Positions 38,293-47,158 of a DNA stretch of 49,731 nucleotides are shown here, piece after piece; position 1 is the first letter of the stretch, and each line of letters opens with the position of its first letter. The DNA is from Lentisphaerota bacterium. Lineage in GTDB: Bacteria; Verrucomicrobiota; Kiritimatiellia; RFP12; UBA1067. The notes under the pieces are model-generated. The model searched no databases. It was not told the DNA's origin and was given only the letters and a program-made list of their open reading frames with translations. The position numbers and the translations under genes were made by a program. The stretch spans positions 1 through 49,731 of the forward strand of contig DUPH01000357.1 of the NCBI GenBank assembly GCA_012838435.1, given 5' to 3'.

Positions 38293-39625
38293 CGGGCTGG
38301 CCTGTCACGACGGTCAACCGGTACGGCGTATTGCCGACAGGTGTCAGGCGGGTGGCGAAGCCAGGCGTGGCCAGAAGCGTCAGTTGATCCGGCGTGTCGG
38401 GAATCCAGAGTGCTTCGCAGCCGGGCCGGTCGCGCAACAGTGCGACGCCGCGCTGCGGACCGAGAATAAACAGAGCGGTGGAAAGCGCGTCGGCGGTCAT
38501 GGCGTCCGGCGCAATCACGGTGACGCCCGCCATGCCTGTGACGGGCTGGCCGGTGCGGCCGTCCATGATGTGGGCGTAGCGGAGTCCGTCAATCTCGACG
38601 AAGCGCTCGTAATTGCCGGATGTGGCGACCGCCTCGCCATCGTGCATGAGGAACTTGCCGACCAGCGCATTGGACTGAAAGGGATTACGCACACCGGTGC
38701 GCCAACCGCCGCGTTCCGGTGCGGCCTCGCCGAGTGCGCGCAGGTTACCGCCGAGGTCGATCAGCAGGTTGGTGTGTCCTGCGGCTTTGAGGCGCTCCCA
38801 TGCCACGTCCACTGCGTAGCCCTTGGCAATCGCGCCTAAGTCGAGCTTCATGCCGGGGGTGGCAAGTCGGACAGTGGTCTGTGCGCCGGTCGCAAGATGG
38901 ACGTCATGCCACCGTGTGCGGGTCAGCAGCGCGGCGAGGTCTTCGTCGGCGGGGCGTATGGGACGCGGCACGCCATTGAATCCCCAGGCCTGCATGACCG
39001 GCCCGATCAGGGGATTGAAGGCACCTTCGGTGTCGGCACAGTACGTCAGCGCGGTCTGCAATATGGTGGCGAAATTAGAGGAAACGGCCACCGGCTGCGG
39101 GGTGCCCGCCGCCGCGTTGACGGCACTGAGCGTGCTGGCGGGATTCCAAGCCGAGAGTTCGTTGTCTAACGCTTGGAAGGTGCGTTGCGCGATGTCGCGC
39201 GCCTGCGGTGCGGCGGCGGTGTCCGCGCACTGCACAGCGGCGATGGTACCCATCGTCGGCCATTCGAGACGCAGCGGCACGGGGGGAGCAGGACGGCAAG
39301 CGGTGAACAGGAGCGCAAAGGAAAGTGAATAACGAATAACGAATAGTGAATAATGAGACACAGGGACACTTGGTTTCTGGTTTCTGGTTTCACGGCGGTG
39401 TAAACGCCGCCCCCAGAACCGGCAAGCGTCTGCTTGCCCGGCGGCGGCCACTCTTTCGCTTCGGGTCTTTGCGCCTTCGCGTGATAATCCAAAAAGCCTT
39501 TGTGTCCTTCGTGCCTTCGTGTGAATAAAGGCTGAGCAATGTATGAAACCAGAAACCAGAAACCAGAAACCAAATATCACGCGCTCGGCTCGCACGATCC
39601 CTGTTGCCAACCGGTTATTCTTCAT
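38288..39625 (-). CDS. apbE: FAD:protein FMN transferase, with repeat-filled N-terminus
   Basis: ApbE-type enzyme that attaches FMN to Thr in secreted flavoproteins. The conserved core begins near PTMGTIAAVQCADTA; further motifs are LDLGAIAKGYAVD, LIDLGGNLRALG, DGRTGQPVTGMAGVTV and DAMTADALSTALFILG. Its ATG overlaps the C25 peptidase stop as ATGA (39622-39625) with AAGG upstream, giving 445 aa. Residues 18-88 are translated repeats. The core with its lipoprotein signal (SFALLFTAC) could also start at a GTG at 39361, giving 357 aa, the usual family length. Which start is used is unknown. Confidence 0.88.
   Translation of the reverse strand: MKNNRLATGIVRAERVIFGFWFLVSGFIHCSAFIHTKARRTQRLFGLSREGAKTRSERVAAAGQADACRFWGRRLHRRETRNQKPSVPVSHYSLFVIRYSLSFALLFTACRPAPPVPLRLEWPTMGTIAAVQCADTAAAPQARDIAQRTFQALDNELSAWNPASTLSAVNAAAGTPQPVAVSSNFATILQTALTYCADTEGAFNPLIGPVMQAWGFNGVPRPIRPADEDLAALLTRTRWHDVHLATGAQTTVRLATPGMKLDLGAIAKGYAVDVAWERLKAAGHTNLLIDLGGNLRALGEAAPERGGWRTGVRNPFQSNALVGKFLMHDGEAVATSGNYERFVEIDGLRYAHIMDGRTGQPVTGMAGVTVIAPDAMTADALSTALFILGPQRGVALLRDRPGCEALWIPDTPDQLTLLATPGFATRLTPVGNTPYRLTVVTGQPD
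39327..39571. repeat. Repeat island inside the 5' end of apbE
   Basis: Contents from low to high coordinate: four 7-bp units GAATAAC (39327-39354, last ones degenerate); TGGTTTC tandem (39371-39391); GGCGGTG/CGCCGCC (39394-39411) and GGCAAGC-GTCT-GCTTGCC (39421-39438) palindromes; a CCTTCGTG-like tandem (about 39495-39525); and GAAACCA x4 (39545-39572). The TGGTTTC and GAAACCA arrays are inverted copies of one another. The layout resembles 31933-32162. Confidence 0.8.
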
Positions 39626-42600
39626 GGTACACGAACCTTGATGCGGAAAAATGCGGTGGGCGCATCAGCCGGCAGATCGACGCTGAGCGGTGCGCCGGTG
39701 CCCGGCATGTCGATGCACTCCGGCAGGGGTTGCCATGCGGGCGGTTGCAACGTGGGTGAGGTTTCGACCGTGTAGAGGCGACCGGCCACGCCGTTCCACA
39801 CGAGCACGAGCGTGCCTTGCGGTGTGCGCGAGAACGAGACCGCAAGACGGTCGGTCGGGTCGGTGGCATCGGTGCCTGCGATCTCTTCATCGGCGGAGGT
39901 CATACCGTCCGCGTCGATGTCGCCGTCGGCGTCGAGTACCAGCAAGAACGCTTCGAGCGGCTGGCTGCGGTTGCCGGCCGGATCGATCGCAACAACGCGG
40001 AAGAGGTGTTCGCGGTCGAGCGCGTTCGTGAGGCAGAGCGTCGCGGAGACTGTGGTGACTTCGGCAGTTGCAGCGGCGCAACTGAGCTGATAGGTGAGGT
40101 TGGTGGCGGGATTGTCGACGGCGGCTGGCCAACTCACGGTCAGGTCATTGGTCGTGATCGCATAGGTGCCGATGGCGCTGAGCGGCGCGAACGCGAGTAC
40201 GCCGGGTAGGAAGGATGGCGGCGCGTTGTCGACTGTGAACCATGCCGAGGTGAAGGCGGACTGGAAGTAGCCGTTGTCGGCGGTGACGCGCAACAGCGCC
40301 TGGGTTGTGACGGCGGGCGGCGGCAGGACATCGTGCGTGGGCCAAACTGCGGCGAGGGTGTTGGTGACGTTGACGCGGTTGGTGGCGGTCGGCAGGCCGG
40401 GCACGGCATCGTCGGGAACGAAGGGCAGGGGAGCGCCGAAGTCGGCGGTCAGATTGGTGAGCGCGGCGGTTTGCCAGTGCGCGCCGCCGTCGGCTGACCA
40501 TTGGAAGGCGAGGCTGACCGGCTCGCCGTCGTCATCGGCGACATTCGCGGCGAGGTACACAAGGCCGTCACCGTCGGTAGACTGCGCGGCGGTGAAGGCG
40601 GTCAGGCGCGGGAAGTCGCGGATGGCGAGTTGCCAGTCGAAAAATGCGTGCGGCGTGACGGGGTCGTTGGAATCGATGAACACTCTGATGGTATCGTCGC
40701 GTAGCGTCATGCCGGCGGGGAAGGTGCCCCAGTTGATGCGCGCGAGATAACCGCCAGAGGTGGAGTAGGGGGTGTTGATGGCGACATCGGGCGCGAAGGC
40801 GGGATGCGCGAGCAGCGGCGTGAGCGTGATATCGTCGATGTACCAGCCTTCGCGGTCGGTGTTGTTGTCGCCGCCGTAGTGGAAGCGGAAGAGGAGCGTG
40901 CGCCCGGCGAAGCCGTTCTGTTCGGGGTAGAGGGCGGCGAGGTCGAAGGTGGCGGTACGCCAGCCCTCGGTGCCGTTGCCGGCGAAGCAGGGTGTGCCGT
41001 CGGGCCAGGGCGAGCAGGCCCAGCCGTAGATCGTGTGGGTGTAGGTGCCGCGGAGCTGTTCGAAGGTTGTACCGCCGTCGGCGGAGATTTCGACGATGCC
41101 GCCATCGAAGGTGCGCGTCGAGTGGCGGGATTCGACTTCGGAGTGGATCCAGTAGTTGAATGAAAAGCGGGCGTTGGCACCGATCAGAGAAGGCGGCAGG
41201 GTGATGGTGGCGCGTTCGGGCGTGTTGGGCAGGCGGCGCGAGACCAAGACGGCGTGGAGCGCGTAGGGCGGCGAGACGGAGCGGTTGGTGGAGACCTGCC
41301 AAGCTTGGCCGAGCGAACGCCAGTCCCAATGGAGCAGGTTGGTGGTTGTGATGGATTCGTCGCGCGCGAAGCGCAACGACCATTCGAGGGGCGCGTTACC
41401 GGTGTTGTGGAGATTCATGGCGGCGGAGAAGGGGGCTTGCGTGGGCAGCGCGACGTGCGCGATGTCATGGAAGCGCGAGGTGTCCGCCACGGGATGGTAG
41501 ACGAAAAAGAAGAAGGTTTCAGTTACGCTGACGCGGCCATCGGGATCGACTGCGGTGATGCGGTATTCAACATCGTCGCCCGGCGTCGAGGGGTCGAGGA
41601 TCGCGGCGGTGAAGAGGTCGTTGGAAAGTGGAGTCATGACAGTGGTTTGCCAAGGGTCGGTGCGGCGACGCCATTCGACTGCGGCGGTGACGGCGTGGGT
41701 GTCGGTGATGAGCGCCGTGATGGTAAAGGGGCCGGGACGCGTCTGGAACTCATCAAGCGGTTCGTGCGTGATGACGGGCGGGGCCGGGACGGAGGCGGCG
41801 TCGAGCGGGTTGGTTCGGTCGGCGAACTCTTCGGCGTTGGTGAAGCCGTCGAGGTCGTCGTCAGCGGCGGAGTCGAGTCCGTTGGTGCCGGTGTACCGGA
41901 TCTCCCACCAATCGGCGAGTCCGTTGTCGTCAGCGTCGAGGTCGGCAGGCAGGTAGATCGCCTCGAGGGTGTGCGGGGTGTCCATGGAGAGCGTGCCATA
42001 AGCAGGTGCGCAGGCAGCGGGTGCGGAGGGCGAGCGTGCGCCGTCAAGGCGCCACTCGGTGAAGACGTGGGGCACGGGGTCGTTGGTGAGCGTGGCGGGG
42101 GCTGGGGGGACGGCGAGGGGCTGGCCTTCAGCACCCCAAAGATGCTGGGCGGGGAAGGCCGGGTGCGCGGAAGTGAGCGTGAGGCGGTGTTGGCGTTGCC
42201 AGAGCCAGACCAGCATGGAGTGCGTGGCGACGGGGAACGACACGGTTAGGTTCGTGCCGCTTTGCGGGGTGCTACCGGTGCCAAAAAAACCGGTGGCAGC
42301 GTAGCGTGTTGAATCAGTGACCGGCACCAACGGCGGCGCGGTGGCGGTGGCGACGAGACCAGAGGCGAAGTAGGTGGTGCCGTAGTCAGGCGCAACGGGG
42401 CCGATATCGAAAGGCGAGCCGCAGACTTCCAGATTGAGGCGGTCGGTGACGTGAAAACTTGCGTTGTCAGCATCGGCGGGCCAGCCGCCCTCGTAGCCGG
42501 CGTGGTTCGCGGCCGTGAGGCGGTAGGTGACGCGCGTGCGGGCAGGTTGCGGGGCGATTGCGCCTTCAAAGAGATTGCCGGAGAGCTGCGTCATCTGCTG

Positions 42601-44595
42601 CGTGTGGATCACACCGGGGGCGCGGTCGGTCTGCCACAGCAGCCTGACGGATTCGGGGTCATAGAGCCCGAGTGGTTCGAGTGTACAGGTGACGCGGTAC
42701 GCAGTCTGCGTGTCGTACGTGTTGATGAGCGGTTCGTGCGTGATGACGGGCGGCACGATGTTGAGGGCTGGCGCGAAGGAGAGCGCGGGGTCACCGAAAA
42801 GGTTAAGTTCGTAGTAGACCCAGCGCCAGTGGTTCGCGGCATACGGAACCAGCATGTGCAGATTGGCGCGACGCGATGCTTCGTTGATGGCGCCCAGACG
42901 TGTGGCCGTGCCGCGCAGGGCGGCATCCAGGAAGCTGCGGTGAAAGCGATGGGAATGGCCGCCGATCACGCCGACGAATTCCCAGCCCGCCCGCGCATTC
43001 ATGACAGCGGCGCAGGCGGCGTTGCTGACCGTGACGATCTGTTCGGCGAAGCAGTCCGGCCTGTCGAAGGCGCCACAGTCACAGGCTTGCGAGTAGATGA
43101 AGTAGGGGAGCGAGTTGGTGAAGGCGGCAACGGTGGCCTGATGGTTGGTTTTTGAAAGTGGTATTTTCATGCAGGTCGTGGCGCTGCCGTGACCGAGGTG
43201 ATTGATCGAGAAGTAGTCGCGGTTGAGGTGGTTCAGTGCGTCTGTGGTGTCCCATAGGCCGAGATCCGAATCGTAGAGCGTATGTGACGTGTCGAAGACA
43301 TCGGCGTAGGGCGAGTTCTCATAACCCATGGAAACGAGGGCGTAAGTGTTGGTTCCCCATCGCAGCTCTTCCATAAAGCCGGTGGCGTAAACGACCGATC
43401 CAAAGTTCACCTTTTCGGCCAGAAAGGCGTTGGGCGCGAGTTCGGCGGCTGTCGCGCTTTCATGGCGCAGTGTTTTACGCACCATATGGGCGAGTTCGTC
43501 CGTCGTGGCCACCGGGAAGCGACCGACCATGATCTCAGCGATCAGATCAACATCTTTGCCGTTGAGACCATCGGTAATCTCCCCGTAGCGACCGTTGCCG
43601 TTGCCATCGAAGGGGCCGTCGAGGCAACCGTAGTAGATGGCATCGGAGGGAATCTCGGCGGTCACCGTGGAGAGGATGTCGGTAACCGAGATATACAACT
43701 TGCGCGCCGGGATGAGGTCGAACGTGCCGACGATCAACAGGTCGCGGATGCCCCATTGCGCGTAGGCTTCTTGCAGGAAGGCGCGGATTTTGGCGGGGAG
43801 GTCAGGGCCGTCGTACTGCGCGGCGACCCATTCGACGGTCACGAGGCCGGGCGCGTAGCCGGAGCGTGCGCGCGCCTCGCAGAGGGCTTGCAGGTTCCAG
43901 GGACCTGGGGCGTGATGAATCAGGTTCGAGGTGGAGAGCACCAGATAGGTACAGGGCGTCTCCGGCGAAAGTTCAAACGCGGCGGGCGGCGTCATGGCGC
44001 GGCGCGTGCCGCCCAGCGCCTGCGCGAGACGCGGCGGCGGTGCGGGCGGGAGCGGGGGGGCAGGGCGGAGGGACACGGTGACGGCGAGGCTTTCCGCCGC
44101 GAGCAGACGGCGGGCGGCAGGCAGGTAGCGCACCGGATAGAGCGGGACACTGAGCAGCGCGGCGTCGCGGCAGCGATCAACGCGCCAGGTAGTAAGCGTA
44201 AGGTCGGGGTAGGGGTCGGTCTGGGCGTAGACGGCTGCGTCGGGGCCGATGGCCGGGGCAGGCGGTGCGCCGGGGATGCGCGGCGGCTGCCCCCACTCCA
44301 GTGGGCCGGGAAGTGGCAACTCGTTCTCGACCAACGGCTTGATCGTTACGGTCTCAACCTCAAAGCCGTCGGGAAGCGTGAAGGTGGCGCCCCGCACCGG
44401 CAGCACCGGCAGCGCCGACCGGACATCCGGCGCGCACCCCTCCACCGTCACCCGGGAGGTGTTGTCCGCAAGCGTGATGACGGTCGGTGGCGCGAAGTGA
44501 AACACGCGCGTGAGCGTTTCGGCTGACCGTGCACATGGACTCAGGGCCAGCAAACACGCGCCGACAGTGGCGACCGGATGGAAAACACAACGCAT
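39622..44595 (-). CDS. Gingipain-type (C25) cysteine peptidase, secreted
   Basis: Protein of 1657 aa with a signal peptide (MRCVFHPVATVGACLLALSP, cleavage near ARSAE). The catalytic His469 lies in INHLGHGSATTC and Cys505 in YSQACDCGAFD, the C25 dyad. Further on are Ig-like modules, a jelly-roll-like MAM/CUB-type region and two Asp-rich calcium-binding stretches (DLDADDNGLADWWEI, about residues 880-925; DADGDIDADGMTSADEE near the end). The last 80 residues (VYTVETSP ... FFRIKVRVP) match the recurrent C-terminal module of secreted PVC proteins. No type IX sorting domain is recognised. A TTG at 44631 is an alternative start. Substrate unknown. Confidence 0.88.
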   Translation of the reverse strand: MRCVFHPVATVGACLLALSPCARSAETLTRVFHFAPPTVITLADNTSRVTVEGCAPDVRSALPVLPVRGATFTLPDGFEVETVTIKPLVENELPLPGPLEWGQPPRIPGAPPAPAIGPDAAVYAQTDPYPDLTLTTWRVDRCRDAALLSVPLYPVRYLPAARRLLAAESLAVTVSLRPAPPLPPAPPPRLAQALGGTRRAMTPPAAFELSPETPCTYLVLSTSNLIHHAPGPWNLQALCEARARSGYAPGLVTVEWVAAQYDGPDLPAKIRAFLQEAYAQWGIRDLLIVGTFDLIPARKLYISVTDILSTVTAEIPSDAIYYGCLDGPFDGNGNGRYGEITDGLNGKDVDLIAEIMVGRFPVATTDELAHMVRKTLRHESATAAELAPNAFLAEKVNFGSVVYATGFMEELRWGTNTYALVSMGYENSPYADVFDTSHTLYDSDLGLWDTTDALNHLNRDYFSINHLGHGSATTCMKIPLSKTNHQATVAAFTNSLPYFIYSQACDCGAFDRPDCFAEQIVTVSNAACAAVMNARAGWEFVGVIGGHSHRFHRSFLDAALRGTATRLGAINEASRRANLHMLVPYAANHWRWVYYELNLFGDPALSFAPALNIVPPVITHEPLINTYDTQTAYRVTCTLEPLGLYDPESVRLLWQTDRAPGVIHTQQMTQLSGNLFEGAIAPQPARTRVTYRLTAANHAGYEGGWPADADNASFHVTDRLNLEVCGSPFDIGPVAPDYGTTYFASGLVATATAPPLVPVTDSTRYAATGFFGTGSTPQSGTNLTVSFPVATHSMLVWLWQRQHRLTLTSAHPAFPAQHLWGAEGQPLAVPPAPATLTNDPVPHVFTEWRLDGARSPSAPAACAPAYGTLSMDTPHTLEAIYLPADLDADDNGLADWWEIRYTGTNGLDSAADDDLDGFTNAEEFADRTNPLDAASVPAPPVITHEPLDEFQTRPGPFTITALITDTHAVTAAVEWRRRTDPWQTTVMTPLSNDLFTAAILDPSTPGDDVEYRITAVDPDGRVSVTETFFFFVYHPVADTSRFHDIAHVALPTQAPFSAAMNLHNTGNAPLEWSLRFARDESITTTNLLHWDWRSLGQAWQVSTNRSVSPPYALHAVLVSRRLPNTPERATITLPPSLIGANARFSFNYWIHSEVESRHSTRTFDGGIVEISADGGTTFEQLRGTYTHTIYGWACSPWPDGTPCFAGNGTEGWRTATFDLAALYPEQNGFAGRTLLFRFHYGGDNNTDREGWYIDDITLTPLLAHPAFAPDVAINTPYSTSGGYLARINWGTFPAGMTLRDDTIRVFIDSNDPVTPHAFFDWQLAIRDFPRLTAFTAAQSTDGDGLVYLAANVADDDGEPVSLAFQWSADGGAHWQTAALTNLTADFGAPLPFVPDDAVPGLPTATNRVNVTNTLAAVWPTHDVLPPPAVTTQALLRVTADNGYFQSAFTSAWFTVDNAPPSFLPGVLAFAPLSAIGTYAITTNDLTVSWPAAVDNPATNLTYQLSCAAATAEVTTVSATLCLTNALDREHLFRVVAIDPAGNRSQPLEAFLLVLDADGDIDADGMTSADEEIAGTDATDPTDRLAVSFSRTPQGTLVLVWNGVAGRLYTVETSPTLQPPAWQPLPECIDMPGTGAPLSVDLPADAPTAFFRIKVRVP

Positions 44596-44645
44596 GTAGA
44601 ACAGTTTAGAGGAGTCGCACAGGCGCGACAATCACGAATTTCGAC

Positions 44646-44674
44646 TTGGTATCCCGGCGGAGATTCAATACACT
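44646..44674 (+). promoter_or_regulatory. Candidate promoter of the propeller-epimerase-symporter run
   Basis: TTGGTA (44646-44651), 17-bp spacer, TACACT (44669-44674). Both boxes are 4 of 6 to consensus. The start codon lies 43 nt downstream. Confidence 0.3.
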
Positions 44675-44717
44675 ACACGCATTCGTCATGAATCATGTAC
44701 AGCAACACGGGAGGGGT

Positions 44718-45947
44718 ATGCGCGGATCATTTTTTGTATGGGCGGCGTTGGCCGGTTGCATGGCGTTGCAAATGCGGGCTGCCGATTGGACGCAGTGGCG
44801 CGGTAGCAACCGTGATTTGATCGTTACGGGGGAAAAACTGGCCGCGACCTGGCCGGAGGGCGGTCCTAAACGGCTGTGGCTGGCCGAGTTGCCGGGCGAA
44901 GGGTATTCCGAGCCGATCGTGGCGCAAGGCACGTTGTTTGTTACCGGTAGTACCGGTGATAAGAAGAGCCGCGTGGGGCACCTGTTCGCGCTCGACCCGA
45001 AAAGCGGCGCGATCCGCTGGCAGGTGGAGTACGGGCCGGAGTGGGGGGCCTCGTATGAGTTCGCGCGTACCTCGCCGACGTTTCACGAAGGGCGTCTCTA
45101 CTTGGTCGGCGGGCTCGGGCATGTGGTGTGCATTGATGCGAAAAAGGGCGATATCGTATGGCGCGTCGATAGCCATGCAGAGTTCGGCGGGCGCAACATC
45201 ACGTGGGGCATCGCCGACAATCCGCTGATTTACGACGGTAAGGTGATCTGTCAGCCGGGCGGCCCGGATGCCGCCGTGGTGGCGCTCGATATCAAAACCG
45301 GTCGGCCGGTGTGGAAGAGCAAGGGGTTGAGCGAGCGCAGCGCCTACTGTTCGCCGGCCCTGCTGACGCTCAACGGGCGGCGTCAGGTGGTCACCATGTT
45401 GGAGGATCATGTGGTGGGACTCGACGCACAGAGCGGCGAGCCGCTCTGGAAGCACCCGCACCGTAACAAACACGCGGTTCATCCCAACACACCGGTGCTG
45501 TGCGGTAAGGATCGCATTTTCATCTCTTCGGGTTACGCCCTCGGTTCTGAGATTCTGGAGATCGCGGGTGGCACGGTCAAGCAGGTCTGGACCGATAAGT
45601 CCTCCGACAACCACTTTCAGGGCGTGGCGTTCTACAAGGGCCGTATCTTTTCGTCGGGCGGCGGGCGACTCACCTGCTTCGATCCGGCGGACGGACGCGT
45701 GGTGTACAACGTGGAGGGCGCGAAAAAAACATCTTTCTGTATCACACCCGTCGGCATGATCACGTATGACGAGCGCGGCGGGACGGTGATGTTGGTGGAA
45801 GTCGGGGCTGACAGCTATCGGGTGATTGCCTCGTTCAAGATCGATTATGGCAACGGGCCGCACTGGTCCTCGCCAGTGATTTCGGATGGCGTTCTGTATC
45901 TGCGTCGCGGCAAGGGCATTGCCGCGTTTGCGGTGGGCGCCCAGTAG
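44718..45947 (+). CDS. PQQ-type beta-propeller protein, secreted or lipidated
   Basis: Protein of 409 aa with PQQ-like propeller blades marked by GxxxW patterns (for example ALDPKSGAIRWQVE, CIDAKKGDIVWRV, GLDAQSGEPLWKH). WTQWRGSNRD near the mature start is the common opening of these proteins. The signal region MRGSFFVWAALAGCMALQMR contains LAGC, so lipidation is possible. No cofactor residues allow a PQQ-dependent dehydrogenase call. The ATG at 44718 follows GGGAGGGG closely; ATGs at 44646 and 44688 lack a site. First gene of a sugar-handling run. Confidence 0.82.
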   Translation: MRGSFFVWAALAGCMALQMRAADWTQWRGSNRDLIVTGEKLAATWPEGGPKRLWLAELPGEGYSEPIVAQGTLFVTGSTGDKKSRVGHLFALDPKSGAIRWQVEYGPEWGASYEFARTSPTFHEGRLYLVGGLGHVVCIDAKKGDIVWRVDSHAEFGGRNITWGIADNPLIYDGKVICQPGGPDAAVVALDIKTGRPVWKSKGLSERSAYCSPALLTLNGRRQVVTMLEDHVVGLDAQSGEPLWKHPHRNKHAVHPNTPVLCGKDRIFISSGYALGSEILEIAGGTVKQVWTDKSSDNHFQGVAFYKGRIFSSGGGRLTCFDPADGRVVYNVEGAKKTSFCITPVGMITYDERGGTVMLVEVGADSYRVIASFKIDYGNGPHWSSPVISDGVLYLRRGKGIAAFAVGAQ

Positions 45948-45956
45948 GAGTTCAAC

Positions 45957-47138
45957 ATGAAACGTATGATGTGTAGAGCTGTGTTGGCGGGTGTCGCGGT
46001 TGCGGCTGTGACAGGGTGTATGACAGATAAAGGAGCGTGCAAGAAAATGAGTAAGGGATGTGAGCCTTCGGTAGTAGTTAAACCTTTTGGCAAGACCAAG
46101 GACGGCCAGTTGGTGCAGCAGTACACGTTGACCGGCGCGGGCGGCGTGGTGATGGATGTGATCGATTACGGCGGCAAGGTTGTGCGTCTGTTCACGCCGG
46201 ATCGCACGGGCGCCAAGACCGACATTACGCTGGGCTTTAATGATGTCGCGGGCTATGAGACGCACGACCCTTATTTCGGTTCGCTGATCGGACGCTACGG
46301 CAACCGTATCGCGAACGGCAAGTTTGTTCTGGACGGCAAGACCTATACCCTGCCGACCAACAACGATCCGGGCGGGATGCCCTGTTCGTTGCACGGCGGC
46401 AAGCGGGGCTTCGATGCCTATGTGTGGGACAGCGAGCCGCTTTCTGACGGTCGGACCGTGGGCGTGCAGTTCAAGATGCGCAGCCCCGACGGTGACCAAG
46501 GTTATCCTGGCAATCTGGACGTGACCGTGCGCTACTGGCTCACGCCGGAGAATGTGTGGCGCATCGAGTATGAGGCGGTGACCGACAAGGCGACGCCGGT
46601 CAACCTGACCCAGCACCTCTATTTCAACTTCAAGGGCGAGGCTGAAGGCACGATCCTGGATCATGAATTGACGCTCATGGCGGACCGCATGACGCCGGTC
46701 AACAAAGGCCTGATCCCCACCGGCGAGGTGGTGCCGGTCAAAGGCACGCCGTTTGATTTCACGACGCCTTGGCCGATCGGCGCGCGTATCAAGGCTGATA
46801 ACGAACAGCTTCGCTTCGGCGGCGGCTACGACCACAACTGGGTGCTGAACAACCAGAGCGGCAAACTCGCGCCAGCCGCCGCGCTCTATGAGAAGACCAC
46901 AGGGCGTTACATGGAGGTGTGGACCACCGAGCCCGCGATCCAGTTCTACTGTGGCAACTTCCTGACTGATCAGGTGCCCAGCAAAAAGCCGGGCAAGAAC
47001 CTCTGTTACCGCGGCGGCTTGGCACTTGAGACGCAGCACTCGCCCGACTCGCCTAATCAGCCGGCGTTCCCGTCGACGATCCTGCGCCCCGGCGCGGTCT
47101 ATAAATCAACGACTGAGTACCGCTTCGGCGTCAGGTAA
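45957..47138 (+). CDS. Aldose 1-epimerase (mutarotase), lipoprotein
   Basis: Interconverts the alpha and beta anomers of hexoses. 393 aa. The N-terminus has a lipobox (AAVTGC), so it would be lipid-anchored, unlike cytoplasmic GalM. Family motifs: GRYGNRIANGKF, SLHGGKRGFD, TQHLYFNF (His), GGGYDHNWVL (His) and the glutamate region ALETQHSPDSPNQPAFPST. It lies 9 bp after the propeller gene and 20 bp before the symporter, so an envelope sugar-uptake role is likely. Annotating it as galM would overstate substrate specificity. Confidence 0.93.
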   Translation: MKRMMCRAVLAGVAVAAVTGCMTDKGACKKMSKGCEPSVVVKPFGKTKDGQLVQQYTLTGAGGVVMDVIDYGGKVVRLFTPDRTGAKTDITLGFNDVAGYETHDPYFGSLIGRYGNRIANGKFVLDGKTYTLPTNNDPGGMPCSLHGGKRGFDAYVWDSEPLSDGRTVGVQFKMRSPDGDQGYPGNLDVTVRYWLTPENVWRIEYEAVTDKATPVNLTQHLYFNFKGEAEGTILDHELTLMADRMTPVNKGLIPTGEVVPVKGTPFDFTTPWPIGARIKADNEQLRFGGGYDHNWVLNNQSGKLAPAAALYEKTTGRYMEVWTTEPAIQFYCGNFLTDQVPSKKPGKNLCYRGGLALETQHSPDSPNQPAFPSTILRPGAVYKSTTEYRFGVR

Positions 47139-47158
47139 GCGAAAGCAAGGAGAGAACA

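Noticed and set aside
41254-42249. 331-codon Gly/Val-rich plus-strand frame inside the C25 peptidase
   Set aside because: Low-complexity antisense shadow of the Ig-like region.
44727-47039. 770-codon open frame on the minus strand
   Set aside because: Antisense to two well-supported genes (propeller protein and epimerase); GC-rich codon use keeps the opposite strand open and the translation has no recognisable domain.
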